A stretch of 64,000 nt of DNA, taken from contig JACKNH010000018.1 of NCBI GenBank assembly GCA_024234975.1, forward strand, positions 1 through 64,000, read 5' to 3'. Of the stretch, positions 55,638 to 64,000 are shown piece after piece (position 1 is the first letter of the stretch; each line of letters begins with the position of its first letter). Under the pieces are notes generated by a model. The model was not told the DNA's origin. It made no database searches and worked only from the letters and a program-made list of their open reading frames with translations. The DNA is from Gammaproteobacteria bacterium (lineage in GTDB: Bacteria > Pseudomonadota > Gammaproteobacteria > Ga0077536). The translations under genes and the position numbers were made by a program.

Positions 55638-56736
55638 ATGTTAGAGCTAAATCCACTATTCGCGCAGGTCGAGGACTTGCAGGGCCGTCTGGATGCCCTG
55701 AGGGGGTACCTTTGACTACGAAGCCAGAAGCGAACGGCTGACCGAAGTCGAGCGTGAGCTCGAAGAACCTACCCTGTGGGATAACCCCGAGCGGGCCCAG
55801 GCACTGAGCCGGGAACGCGTCGCGCTGGAACGCGTCGTCGCCGGTATGCGCACGCTGACCGCCGCCCTCACCGATACCGCCGAATTGCTGGAAATGGTCC
55901 AGGCGGACGACGACGCCGAGGCGGCGGAAGTCATCCGGGGCGATCTCGCGAAATTCGAAAAGCAGGTGGGGGAGCTGGAGTTCCAGCGCATGTTCTCCGG
56001 CGAACTCGATCCCAACAGCGCCTACGTTGATATCCAGGCCGGTTCCGGTGGCACCGAAGCCCAGGACTGGGCCGAAATGCTGTTACGCATGTACCTGCGC
56101 TGGGCCGAGGATCACGAATTCAAGGCCGAGCTGATGGAAGCCTCCGCCGGTGAAGTGGCGGGCATCAAGAGCGCGACGGTGCATATACAGGGCGACTACG
56201 CGTTCGGCTGGCTGCGAACCGAAACCGGGGTTCACAGGCTGGTGCGCAAGTCACCGTTCGATTCCGGTAACCGCCGCCATACCTCGTTTGCGTCCGTTTT
56301 TGTTTCGCCGGAAATCGATGACGAGATCGAAGTCGATATCAATCCGGCTGACCTGCGCATCGATACCTACCGCGCCAGCGGCGCCGGTGGTCAGCACGTC
56401 AACAAGACCGATTCCGCCGTGCGTATCACGCATGGCCCGTCAGGCATCGTCGTCCAGTGCCAGAACGAACGCTCACAGCACAAGAACCGCGACCAGGCGA
56501 TGAAGCTGTTGAAAGCCCGCCTCTACGAAATGGAAGTGCTCAAGCGCACGCAGGAAAAGCAGGCAATGGAAGATGCCAAGCTCGATATCGGTTGGGGCAG
56601 CCAGATCCGTTCGTATGTGCTGGATCAATCCCGCATCAAGGATTTGCGCACCGGCGTGGAGAATACCGATACCCAGCGCGTGCTGGATGGCGACCTCGAT
56701 CGATTCATCGAAGCCAGCCTCAAGAGTGGTCTGTAA
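55638..56736 (+). CDS. prfB: Peptide chain release factor 2 with programmed +1 frameshift
   Basis: Release factor RF2 recognises UAA and UGA. It is read as 55638-55712 joined to 55714-56736, giving 365 residues, the same as E. coli RF2. ATG 55638 opens a short frame ending in TGA at codon 26 (55713-55715). The downstream frame contains the anticodon-like SPF tripeptide (KSPFDSGN) and the catalytic GGQ (SGAGGQHVNKTD). It precedes lysS, as in many gammaproteobacteria. A sole ATG at 55846 would lose about 70 residues and is wrong. Confidence 0.96.
55701..55716 (+). promoter_or_regulatory. prfB: RF2 autoregulatory +1 frameshift site
   Basis: AGGGGG (internal Shine-Dalgarno) is followed by TAC CTT TGA C. 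The slippery CTT precedes the in-frame TGA. When RF2 is scarce, the ribosome shifts to read GAC TAC and completes the protein, a known feedback circuit. Confidence 0.96.
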
Positions 56737-56748
56737 GGAACCTTGCCA

Positions 56749-58254
56749 GTGACTGACGAAAACCAGCAATCCTCCGAATCGGAAATCATTGCCCTGCGGC
56801 GGGAGAAGCTCGCCGGGCTGCGCGCCGGTGGCATCGCGTACCCCAACGATTTCCGCCGCGATGCACTGGCGGCTGATATTCATGCCCGTCACGGCGAAGC
56901 CGACGACGCGGCGCTGGCCGAACAGAACGTAAGTTACGCGGTGGCCGGCCGCATCATGACCCGTCGCATCATGGGCAAGGCCGCGTTCGCGACGATTCGC
57001 GACATGAGCGGTGCGATCCAGGTCTACGTCAAACGCGATGAATTACCCGAAGGTGATTACGATGCCTTCAAGCATTGGGATCTGGGCGACATCATCGGTG
57101 TGCGCGGCCGCGCATTCCGTACCCGCACCGGCGAGCTCTCACTGCATGTCACCGAACTTCGCCTGTTGACCAAATCACTGCGGCCACTGCCGGACAAGTT
57201 TCACGGCCTGACCGACCAGGAGGCGCGCTATCGTCAACGCTATCTCGACCTGATGGTAAACGACGAGGCCCGCCGAACCTTCGCCGTGCGCAGCCGCGTG
57301 GTGGAATTGATCCGCGCCTTCTTCCGGCAGCGTGGTTACTTCGAAGTCGAAACCCCGATGATGCAGGTGATTCCGGGCGGCGCCGCGGCGCGGCCGTTCA
57401 TCACCCACCACAACGCGCTCGACATGCAGTTGTACCTGCGCATTTCGCCGGAGCTGTATCTCAAGCGGCTGGTGGTCGGTGGTATGGAAAAGGTGTTCGA
57501 GCTGAACCGCAGCTTCCGCAACGAGGGTTTGTCCACCCGGCATAACCCGGAATTTACGATGCTGGAGTTCTACGAGGCTTACGCGGACTACCAGGATCTG
57601 ATGGTGCTGACCGACGGCCTGATGAACGAGATCACCACCGATCTGTTCGGTGATGCAAAGGTCACCTGCCAGGGCGTAACCTTCGATTTTTCACAGCCCG
57701 CCCGGCGCCTGACGATGCACGACGCCATTCTCGAACACAATCCGGGTGTGGCGCCGGCACAACTGGCAACACTCGAGGCTGCGCGCGAACTCGCCGACCG
57801 GCTGAAGGTGCCGACCAAGGATGATTACGGTCGTGGCAAGGTCTGGGTCGAGATCTTCGAAAAGACCGTTGAAGCCAATCTCATCCAGCCGACGTTCATT
57901 ACTGAGTTTCCGGCGGAAACCTCGCCGCTGGCGCGACGCAGCGATGCTGATCCGTTTGTCACCGACCGCTTCGAGTACTTTGTCGGCGGACGCGAAATCG
58001 CCAATGGCTTTTCCGAGCTCAACGATCCGGAAGACCAGGCCGAGCGCTTCCGCGCCCAGGTTGAAGCCAAGGACAAGGGCGACGCCGAAGCCATGCATTA
58101 CGACGCCGATTACGTGCGCGCGCTGGAATATGGCCTGCCGCCGACGGCCGGCGAGGGCATTGGCATCGACCGGCTGGTGATGTTGCTGACCGATTCGCCC
58201 TCCATCCGCGACGTGATTCTGTTTCCGCACATGCGCTTGGGCAGCGACAGCTGA
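56749..58254 (+). CDS. lysS: Lysyl-tRNA synthetase, class II
   Basis: A 501-residue enzyme charging tRNA-Lys. An N-terminal anticodon-binding OB fold (VAGRIMTRRIMGKAAFATIRD) is followed by class II motifs: motif 1 near RSRVVELIRAFFRQRGYFEVETP, motif 2 FRNEGLSTRHNPEFTMLEFYEAY, and motif 3 GEGIGIDRLVMLL. GTG 56749 is preferred for spacing from TAAGG; TTG 56743 is an alternative. It starts 12 bases after prfB. Confidence 0.97.
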   Translation: MTDENQQSSESEIIALRREKLAGLRAGGIAYPNDFRRDALAADIHARHGEADDAALAEQNVSYAVAGRIMTRRIMGKAAFATIRDMSGAIQVYVKRDELPEGDYDAFKHWDLGDIIGVRGRAFRTRTGELSLHVTELRLLTKSLRPLPDKFHGLTDQEARYRQRYLDLMVNDEARRTFAVRSRVVELIRAFFRQRGYFEVETPMMQVIPGGAAARPFITHHNALDMQLYLRISPELYLKRLVVGGMEKVFELNRSFRNEGLSTRHNPEFTMLEFYEAYADYQDLMVLTDGLMNEITTDLFGDAKVTCQGVTFDFSQPARRLTMHDAILEHNPGVAPAQLATLEAARELADRLKVPTKDDYGRGKVWVEIFEKTVEANLIQPTFITEFPAETSPLARRSDADPFVTDRFEYFVGGREIANGFSELNDPEDQAERFRAQVEAKDKGDAEAMHYDADYVRALEYGLPPTAGEGIGIDRLVMLLTDSPSIRDVILFPHMRLGSDS

Positions 58255-58410
58255 GCGCCTGGCGCCGGCCGGTCGCTCGTGCCGGAGCCTGTTCGGAAAA
58301 TCTCGCCTGCTCAAGCGCTTGGCAACGTCCGCCGATAATGCGGAAGGTTACCGCACCGATCCGCCCACCGGATCGGCCACCCCGGTTCAGCACCCGTAAG
58401 GAGAACATTG

Positions 58411-59997
58411 ATGGGTGAATCCCTGCCGAAGTTTCTGCTCGTTTCGCTGGAAGTTGTCACCGCGATACTGCTGCTTGCGATCATCCTCGGTGTCATCGCG
58501 GTCGCGGTGATGTACGTGATCGACGTCACGCAGACGCGCCACGCGGTCCGACGCAACTATCCCGTCATCGGCCGCTTCCGCTACATGTTCGAACACCTGG
58601 GCGAATTCTTCCGCCAGTATTTCTTTGCGATGGACCGTGAAGAGATGCCGTTCAACCGCACGCAGCGTTCCTGGTGTTACCGGGCGGCGAAGAATGTCGA
58701 TACCACGGCCGCCTTTGGTTCGACCAAGGATCTGCGTTCGCCCGGCACAGTGATGTTTGCCAACACGCCGTTCCCGACGCTCGATGGTGACGCGGCCGAA
58801 TGCCAGCCAATGACGGTCGGAGCGCAATGCCGGACCCCTTTCAACGCGCGGTCGTTCTTCAATATCTCGGCAATGAGTTACGGCGCGATCTCGCGGCCGG
58901 CGGTACTCGCGCTGTCGAATGGCGCACGCATGGCGGGTTGCTGGCTGAACACCGGCGAGGGCGGCCTGTCGCCGTATCACCTGGAAGGCGGCGCTGACAT
59001 CGTGTTCCAGATTGGTACCGCGAAGAACGGTGTGCGCGATCTCGATGGCACGCTCAGTGAGACGAAGCTGCGTGAAATCGCCGCGCATGAACAGGTCCGC
59101 ATGTTCGAATTAAAGTTGAGCCAGGGCGCCAAGCCGGGCAAAGGCGGCATTCTCCCGGGCGAAAAGGTCACCGCGGAGATCGCGGCGATTCGCGGCATCC
59201 GCATCGGAGAGGATGCCATCAGCCCCAACCGCCATCCTGAAATTGCGGATAACGGCGCATTGATCGACATGATCAATACCATTCGCGATATCACTGGCAA
59301 ACCTACCGGTATGAAGTTCGTGATGGGAGATCACTACTGGCTGGACGAGCTTTTCGAAACCATCGTCAAGCGCGGTGTGGCCAGCGCGCCGGATTTCATT
59401 ACGCTGGATGGCGCGGACGGCGGCACTGGCGCCGCGCCACTGCCATTGATTGACGAGATGGGATTGCCGCTGCGTGAGTCGCTGCCGTTGCTGATCGACA
59501 AGCTGCGCGCCTACGGTTTGCGTGACCGGGTGAAGGTGATTGCCTCAGGCAAACTCGTGACGCCCGCCGATGTCGCCTGGGCGCTGTGCATGGGCGCGGA
59601 CTTCATCAATTCGGCACGCGGCTTCATGTTTGCGCTGGGGTGTATTCAGGCCATGCAATGTAACAAGAACACCTGCCCGACCGGCGTCACCACGCATGAT
59701 CCCGATCTGCAACGCGGCCTGGATCCCACCGACAAAGCGGTGCGCGTGATGAACTATTGCAAGAACCTGCAGCACGAAGTCGGCATCATCGCGCATTCGT
59801 GCGGCGCGCAGGAACCGCGGCAATTGCGCCGCCGCCATGCGCGTGTGGTCACGCCGTCCGGTCTCTCGATCTCCCTGGCAGACCTGCATCCGGAAAACGT
59901 GATTGGCTACGGCCAGCCGATTCCGCTGGTGAACCGGCAGCCGCCCGCACTGCAAGTCGCTGCCCAAGTCGGTCAGCCGCAACGCCAGCAACACTGA
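58411..59997 (+). CDS. FMN-binding GltB-like (glutamate synthase family) protein
   Basis: A 528-residue protein with an N-terminal membrane helix (LLAIILGVIAVAVMYVI). The rest is the FMN/synthase domain of glutamate synthase: SFFNISAMSYGAISRPAV, EGGLSPYH, LSQGAKPGKGGILPG and LDGADGGTGAAPLPL. The iron-sulfur cysteines CNKNTCPTG follow IQAMQ. It lacks the glutamine amidotransferase domain, so it probably does not make glutamate from glutamine; the family's true reaction is unknown. ATG 58411 follows AAGGAG. Confidence 0.9.
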   Translation: MGESLPKFLLVSLEVVTAILLLAIILGVIAVAVMYVIDVTQTRHAVRRNYPVIGRFRYMFEHLGEFFRQYFFAMDREEMPFNRTQRSWCYRAAKNVDTTAAFGSTKDLRSPGTVMFANTPFPTLDGDAAECQPMTVGAQCRTPFNARSFFNISAMSYGAISRPAVLALSNGARMAGCWLNTGEGGLSPYHLEGGADIVFQIGTAKNGVRDLDGTLSETKLREIAAHEQVRMFELKLSQGAKPGKGGILPGEKVTAEIAAIRGIRIGEDAISPNRHPEIADNGALIDMINTIRDITGKPTGMKFVMGDHYWLDELFETIVKRGVASAPDFITLDGADGGTGAAPLPLIDEMGLPLRESLPLLIDKLRAYGLRDRVKVIASGKLVTPADVAWALCMGADFINSARGFMFALGCIQAMQCNKNTCPTGVTTHDPDLQRGLDPTDKAVRVMNYCKNLQHEVGIIAHSCGAQEPRQLRRRHARVVTPSGLSISLADLHPENVIGYGQPIPLVNRQPPALQVAAQVGQPQRQQH

Positions 59998-60003
59998 AAA
60001 AGA

Positions 60004-60038
60004 AAACGCCCCGGGGACCATGGTCCGCCGGGGCGTTT
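60004..60038. terminator. Bidirectional terminator between gltB-like and argG
   Basis: Stem AAACGCCCCGG / CCGGGGCGTTT enclosing the smaller palindrome GGACCATGGTCC. A- and T-rich ends on both strands suit the convergent genes on each side. Confidence 0.8.
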
Positions 60039-60082
60039 GCAGAACGACTGGCGACGCTGGCACGCAGCGTCGCGTACACCGA

Positions 60083-61300
60083 TTACTTGTTCTGGTCGCG
60101 CATCGCCTCGACCCGCATGCGCAAGGCGTTCAGGCGGATGAAACCACCAGCGTCGGCCTGGTTGTAGGCGCCGGCGTCGTCTTCAAAAGTTGCCAGCGAG
60201 GCGTTGAACAGCGAATCGTGCTCAGCGCGGCGACCCAGCAGCATGATGCTGCCTTTGTACAGCCGCAGCCGGACGCTGCCATTTACATGTTCCTGCGAAG
60301 CGTCGATCATCTGCTGCAGCATCAGGCGTTCCGGGCTCCACCAGTAACCGTTGTAGACCAGCGACGCGTAACGCGGCATCAGTTCGTCCTTCAAATGCGC
60401 GACTTCGCGATCCAGCGTCAGCGATTCGATGGCGCGATGCGCTTTCAACATGATGGTGCCGCCGGGCGTTTCATAGCAGCCGCGTGACTTCATGCCAACG
60501 TAACGGTTCTCGACGATATCCAGCCGGCCGATGCCATGCTTGCCGCCAAGCTCGTTCAGCTTTGCCAGGACCTGTGCCGGTGACAGTGCTTCGCCATTGA
60601 TGGCAATGATGTCGCCGCGCTGGTAGTCGATGACGATGTCTTCGGCCTGGTCAGGCGCTTGTTGCGGCGAGACGGTCCAGCGCCACATCGACGCATCCGG
60701 CTCCGTCCACGGATCTTCCAGTTCGCCGCCTTCGTACGAGATGTGCAGCAGGTTGGCATCCATGGAATAGGGCGACTTTTTGCCTGGATGCTTTTCAATC
60801 GGAATGTCGTGGGCATCAGCGTATGCCAGCAGGCGCTCGCGCGAGGTCAGATCCCATTCGCGCCACGGCGCAATGATCTTGATGTCCGGCCGCAGTGCAT
60901 AGGCGCCGAGTTCAAACCGGACCTGATCGTTGCCCTTGCCGGTTGCACCGTGCGAGATGGCGTCGGCGCCGGTCTCATTGGCGATTTCGACCAACCGCTT
61001 GGCGATCAGCGGGCGCGCAATGGAGGTGCCGAGCAGATACTCGCCTTCGTAGATGGCGTTGGCGCGGAACATGGGGAAGACGAAGTCCCGGACGAATTCC
61101 TCGCGCAAATCATCGATGTAGATTTCCTTGATGCCGAGCTTGGTGGCCTTGGCGCGCGCCGGTTCGAGTTCCTCGCCCTGGCCGACATCGGCGGTGAAGG
61201 TGACGACTTCACAGCCGTACGTGGTCTGCAGCCACTTGAGGATCACGGAGGTGTCGAGACCGCCGGAATATGCCAATACCACTTTCTTGAACTGCGCCAT
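60083..61300 (-). CDS. argG: Argininosuccinate synthase
   Basis: A 405-residue enzyme joining citrulline and aspartate with ATP in arginine synthesis. The P-loop-like motif of the N-type ATP pyrophosphatases is at the start (VVLAYSGGLDTSVILKW). Other landmarks are DVGQGEEL, the SHGATGKGNDQVRFE loop that binds citrulline/ATP, and NRYVGMKSRGCYETPGG. ATG 61300 gives the family's usual length (about 400) and follows AGGAG at moderate distance; a longer frame adds 14 unlikely residues. Confidence 0.96.
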   Translation of the reverse strand: MAQFKKVVLAYSGGLDTSVILKWLQTTYGCEVVTFTADVGQGEELEPARAKATKLGIKEIYIDDLREEFVRDFVFPMFRANAIYEGEYLLGTSIARPLIAKRLVEIANETGADAISHGATGKGNDQVRFELGAYALRPDIKIIAPWREWDLTSRERLLAYADAHDIPIEKHPGKKSPYSMDANLLHISYEGGELEDPWTEPDASMWRWTVSPQQAPDQAEDIVIDYQRGDIIAINGEALSPAQVLAKLNELGGKHGIGRLDIVENRYVGMKSRGCYETPGGTIMLKAHRAIESLTLDREVAHLKDELMPRYASLVYNGYWWSPERLMLQQMIDASQEHVNGSVRLRLYKGSIMLLGRRAEHDSLFNASLATFEDDAGAYNQADAGGFIRLNALRMRVEAMRDQNK

Positions 61301-61509
61301 TACGCTCTGGCTCCTGGTTACCTGGGGTGGAAAAGTGGGCAATTTACTGGATCACGGACAGGGTTGCCACAACGGGCCGGGAAATCGGTGGAACGCGTGC
61401 AGTGTAAGTCGGCGAGGTCTGTGTCACAGCGGGTCGGGGCGGGAAATGCCCCGGTGGCACGTCACCGGCGGGCGTGGTGCGACGGCGCCGCCTGGCCGGG
61501 CAAGCACGG

Positions 61510-61998
61510 TCAGTTGCAGTAAGTGCGGACCTGCGCCTGGGCGTTCGCAATGGCCGCCCGATGCTGCTCCTCGCCAAGCACAACCCGATTGCCCTTGCTG
61601 TCGAGTTCGTAGACCCCGCGCGCCTGTTGATATCCACGCAATTGGTCGCGGGCTCTGGCACAGTTGCGTTGGCGCTCGGCCGCTTCCTCCGCGGCCTTGG
61701 CGCGCTGCTCGGTACGTTCCTGGCGCGACTGCTGCAAATCTTCGAGTAATTGCTGACGACGGACGTTACGCAGGTCCGGCCCGGCGTCATTCGCATCTGT
61801 GGACGGCGCGCGGGCGGGCTTCAGCGTCCGCACATCACGCGCATCGGCCGGCGGCTTGTCGCCGAACGCAGTGTTACCGTCAGCGTCCTTCCATTGATAG
61901 ACCTGCGCAGATGCGGGGAGTACCAGCGCCGTGGTCGATGCGAAAAACGCGAGAAGTCGCATTAATTTTCGGATGCCTGCGTCCTTGCCAGTCCTCAT
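61510..61998 (-). CDS. DUF4124-domain secreted protein
   Basis: A 162-residue exported protein. Signal peptide (MRLLAFFASTTALVLPASAQ), then a short DUF4124 beta domain (VYQWKDADGNTAFGDKPP) and a long charged coiled-coil stretch (EDLQQSRQERTEQRAKAAEEAAERQ) with a C-terminal Cys pair. DUF4124 proteins are small proteobacterial periplasmic proteins of unknown role. ATG 61998 overlaps the Nudix stop (ATGA) and has GGAG upstream; 61962 is possible. Confidence 0.85.
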   Translation of the reverse strand: MRTGKDAGIRKLMRLLAFFASTTALVLPASAQVYQWKDADGNTAFGDKPPADARDVRTLKPARAPSTDANDAGPDLRNVRRQQLLEDLQQSRQERTEQRAKAAEEAAERQRNCARARDQLRGYQQARGVYELDSKGNRVVLGEEQHRAAIANAQAQVRTYCN

Positions 61999-62441
61999 AG
62001 TCCCAACTCCTCCGCGAGATGTCCCCCGAGATCGGCCGCAGTCGCGAACACCCGATAGATGCCACGCCGACCGGCGACCGCATCGACAATGCGGCTGCGC
62101 GAGGCGATGGTCATCGGCGCCGGCAGTGCCATTGGATTGCAGAACGCGAATTCGGCGATTTCATCGTCGGGCTGCCATGGGTGGCGATGGAGAACTTCGC
62201 CGTAGAACGCCATCACGAGGTCGTCCTGAAACGGCTTCGCATAAACACCGATCAGAGGCCCGGGTGCGATTTCGAAGCCGGTCTCCTCCCGCACTTCGCG
62301 CCGCAGTGCCTCGATGGGCGATTCATTCGGCTCAACGCGGCCACCGGGCGTCGTCCAGCGCTGCTCGCCGTAGGTGGTGCGCACGCACAGCACATGGCCG
62401 CGGTCGTCGAAGATGATGGCAAATGCGCCCAGCGTGGCCAC
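61995..62441 (-). CDS. Nudix hydrolase
   Basis: A 148-residue Nudix protein with an intact box: GGRVEPNE, then REVREETGF, near residues 33-55. Substrate not determinable. The start lies 3 bases after the YbfF-like esterase and the stop overlaps the DUF4124 gene, so all three are likely co-transcribed. Confidence 0.88.
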   Translation of the reverse strand: MATLGAFAIIFDDRGHVLCVRTTYGEQRWTTPGGRVEPNESPIEALRREVREETGFEIAPGPLIGVYAKPFQDDLVMAFYGEVLHRHPWQPDDEIAEFAFCNPMALPAPMTIASRSRIVDAVAGRRGIYRVFATAADLGGHLAEELGL

Positions 62442-62443
62442 GG

Positions 62444-63223
62444 TCAGACGTCGCCGGTACGATCGAGAAAGTCGTTCAGCACTTCGAGAAATGCAGCGGG
62501 CTGCTCGGTATGCGGCAGGTGGCCGGCGGTCTCGATGGTGACGATGGAAGCGTCAGGAAAGTGGCTATGAATCGCCTCGTGATGCCGGGGGGAGACGGCC
62601 GGCGACTGACCGCCGCGGATGAACAGCGTCGGCGCGGTGAAGGTGGCGGCTGCGGTATCTGCAGGCATGCTCATCAGATCGGGCAGGGCGGCACGTATCG
62701 CAGGCAGGTTGACGCGCCAGCTGTAACGCCCGTCCTCGAACGCCAGGTTCTGCAGCAGAAACATGCGCAGAAACTGGTCTGGAATCCTCGCCTGCAGGAA
62801 TGCGTCGGCTTCGCTGCGCTTTTCCAGGCTCGCCAGCGGTACACTCTCCATGGCGTCGATCAGATCGACGAAGCGCAACGGGTAATCGACCGGTGCGATG
62901 TCGACGACCACCAGTCGATCGATGAGGTCGGGTGCGGTCAATGCCACCCGCATTGCGGTTTTGCCGCCCATGCTGTGGCCGAGCAGCGTTGGCGATTCAA
63001 GACCGCGGTCCTGGATCAATTGCATCACGTCGTCGGCCATCACCGGGTAATTGATGGTGTCGTCGTGAAACGAGCGGCCATGGTTGCGGGCATCAACACT
63101 CAGCACGTGATAGCGGTCGGCCAGCTTGTTGGCGACGGATTGCCAGTTCCGGCCGGAGCCGAACAGCCCGTGCAACATCACCAGCGGCGGCCCACTGCCG
63201 CGTTCGTCGACGTTCAGCGGCAA
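62444..63223 (-). CDS. Alpha/beta-hydrolase, YbfF-type esterase
   Basis: A 259-residue alpha/beta-hydrolase. The N-terminal PPLVMLHGLFGSGRNWQ is the oxyanion-hole region; the nucleophile elbow is GHSMGG near residue 95. The His is probably in TIETAGHLPHTEQP. It resembles E. coli YbfF, which cleaves short acyl esters, including acyl-CoA. The start overlaps the following Nudix gene's end by about 10 bases. Confidence 0.88.
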   Translation of the reverse strand: MPLNVDERGSGPPLVMLHGLFGSGRNWQSVANKLADRYHVLSVDARNHGRSFHDDTINYPVMADDVMQLIQDRGLESPTLLGHSMGGKTAMRVALTAPDLIDRLVVVDIAPVDYPLRFVDLIDAMESVPLASLEKRSEADAFLQARIPDQFLRMFLLQNLAFEDGRYSWRVNLPAIRAALPDLMSMPADTAAATFTAPTLFIRGGQSPAVSPRHHEAIHSHFPDASIVTIETAGHLPHTEQPAAFLEVLNDFLDRTGDV

Positions 63224-63735
63224 GGCCTGGCCTCGTCTGCGGCACGCCGTACGCGCAATGCCTGGTCGAGAATATCCTTGTTCAGGCAGGTGCGCGGCCA
63301 GATGCCGAGCATATAGATGTTTTCGTCGGTGCCGGTCATCACGCTGTACTTGTGAAAATCGGCGGCACTGACCCAGTTCGACTGGGTGTGTTCGTGATTG
63401 AGCGTGACGTTGCCGGATAACCAGCGTATGTGAAACAGGTGAATCTCATAGACGCCACCGTAGAAGATGTCCCGGATGGGCGGCAGCGAGCGCACGATGT
63501 TGTATTGGCAATCGGTACCGATCTCTTCGGCGAGTTCGCGGACGATGCAATCGCGGGCCGTCTCTTTATCTTCCAGGTGGCCTGCCGGGAAGGCCCAGGT
63601 GCCGGGGCCGAGCACCGCACCGGCGCTGCGCTTGAGCAGTAGCAGGCAATTGGCCTGGTTCTCGATGACGGCAATGGCAAAACGCGCCTGGGGCGCGCTT
63701 TGCCAGTTTTTCACGATGGCTTCGGCAGCTGTCAT
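63214..63735 (-). CDS. Nudix hydrolase
   Basis: A 173-residue Nudix protein. The box is intact: GHLEDKET, then RELAEEIGT (near residues 52-74). The region QYNIVRSLPPIRDIFYGGVYEIHLFHIRWLSGN is the substrate-side strand set. Substrate unknown. ATG 63735 was chosen over GTG 63741 for lack of better evidence. It overlaps the esterase gene. Confidence 0.83.
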   Translation of the reverse strand: MTAAEAIVKNWQSAPQARFAIAVIENQANCLLLLKRSAGAVLGPGTWAFPAGHLEDKETARDCIVRELAEEIGTDCQYNIVRSLPPIRDIFYGGVYEIHLFHIRWLSGNVTLNHEHTQSNWVSAADFHKYSVMTGTDENIYMLGIWPRTCLNKDILDQALRVRRAADEARPCR

Positions 63736-63782
63736 GTCCACTGTGTCGTGCGGTACTGGCCGGTGGTCAACCGGCGTCTGAC

Positions 63783-64000
63783 TCAGAGCAGGATATTGCG
63801 CATATCGCTCAGCGCTTCGCGCAGGTACTCGGTGAACATTGCGCCGGCCACACCGTCGACCACGCGGTGATCATATGACAGCGAGAACGGCAGCATCAGC
63901 CGCGGCACGAACTGGCCATTCTCCCAGACCGGTTTCATCGAGGAGCGCGACACGCCGAGAATCGCGACTTCCGGTGCGTTGACGATCGGCGTGAACTGCG
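63783..64000 (-). CDS. Dihydrolipoamide acyltransferase (E2), C-terminal fragment at window edge
   Basis: The minus-strand translation from 64000 ends in LLPFSLSYDHRVVDG and then AGAMFTEYLREALSDMRNILL. DHRVVDG contains the catalytic His and Asp of E2 acyltransferases. The end (no extended tail) fits pyruvate-dehydrogenase E2 (aceF) rather than excluding 2-oxoglutarate E2 (sucB). The N-terminal lipoyl domains are outside the window. Confidence 0.85.
   Translation of the reverse strand, partial: QFTPIVNAPEVAILGVSRSSMKPVWENGQFVPRLMLPFSLSYDHRVVDGVAGAMFTEYLREALSDMRNILL

Noticed and set aside
55638..55715. prfB as a pseudogene with an early stop
   Set aside because: The TGA is the known programmed frameshift stop, with the required internal Shine-Dalgarno and slip codon.

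Overview
The window reads as one continuous chromosomal stretch of a GC-rich gammaproteobacterium. Evidence: the order response regulator (GacA/UvrY type) - uvrC - pgsA - tRNA-Gly - tRNA-Cys; an FadE-type long acyl-CoA dehydrogenase; RF2 (prfB) with the classical in-frame TGA at codon 26, followed by lysS; abundant TonB, RND and two-partner-secretion machinery of a Gram-negative envelope. I cannot name the genus. Marine or soil lineages such as Woeseiaceae or Steroidobacteraceae would fit, but that is inference. No prophage, CRISPR array, intact insertion sequence or rRNA operon is visible.

Layout. 1-10.2 kb: an HtrA-like protein lacking its catalytic residues (cut by the window edge), fadE, a Nudix hydrolase, then the gacA/uvrY - uracil-DNA glycosylase - uvrC - pgsA operon and two tRNA genes separated by a palindromic MITE-like repeat; then a BASS-family transporter and a short-chain dehydrogenase with an export-type N-terminus. 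10.2-18.2 kb: a putative catabolic or uptake group (lipoprotein sulfatase, TonB-dependent receptor, TetR-like regulator, secreted SnoaL/DUF8021-like protein) and a protein of unknown family. 18.2-25.5 kb (minus strand): a six-gene envelope operon of ABC ATPase, ABC permease, YtrA-type GntR regulator, head-GIN (DUF2807) protein, RND adaptor and RND pump, with a perfect 10+10 bp palindromic operator in its promoter. 25.5-26.6 kb: a Rieske oxygenase.

26.8-36.0 kb: a two-partner-secretion operon, tpsB - double-FecR protein - giant tpsA. The 2,055-residue exoprotein carries about 21 FG-GAP-like units of roughly 54 residues (enough for three seven-bladed propellers), a CxxC motif, an acidic tail and a penultimate Cys.

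36.5-51.1 kb is the most unusual region. Two paralogous copies of one four-gene exported cassette (Tat metallo-beta-lactamase-fold protein - DUF1587/1592/1588/1585 c-type-haem protein - Tat DUF1552 protein - exported ankyrin-repeat protein) lie back to back and are transcribed outward from a central block. That block holds an NmrA-like Rossmann protein and a paralogue of the unknown gene at 17.5 kb. In one cassette the metallo-beta-lactamase-fold member has lost several metal ligands. The conserved order suggests the proteins act together in the periplasm, perhaps on an organic substrate with electron transfer to the haem protein; that role is inference.

51.1-64 kb returns to housekeeping and transport genes: flavin reductase-like protein, MFS transporter, CorA, a divergent Nramp-like transporter, prfB, lysS, a GltB-like flavoprotein, argG, a DUF4124 protein, two Nudix hydrolases, a YbfF-type esterase, and the C-terminus of a dihydrolipoamide acyltransferase at the right edge.
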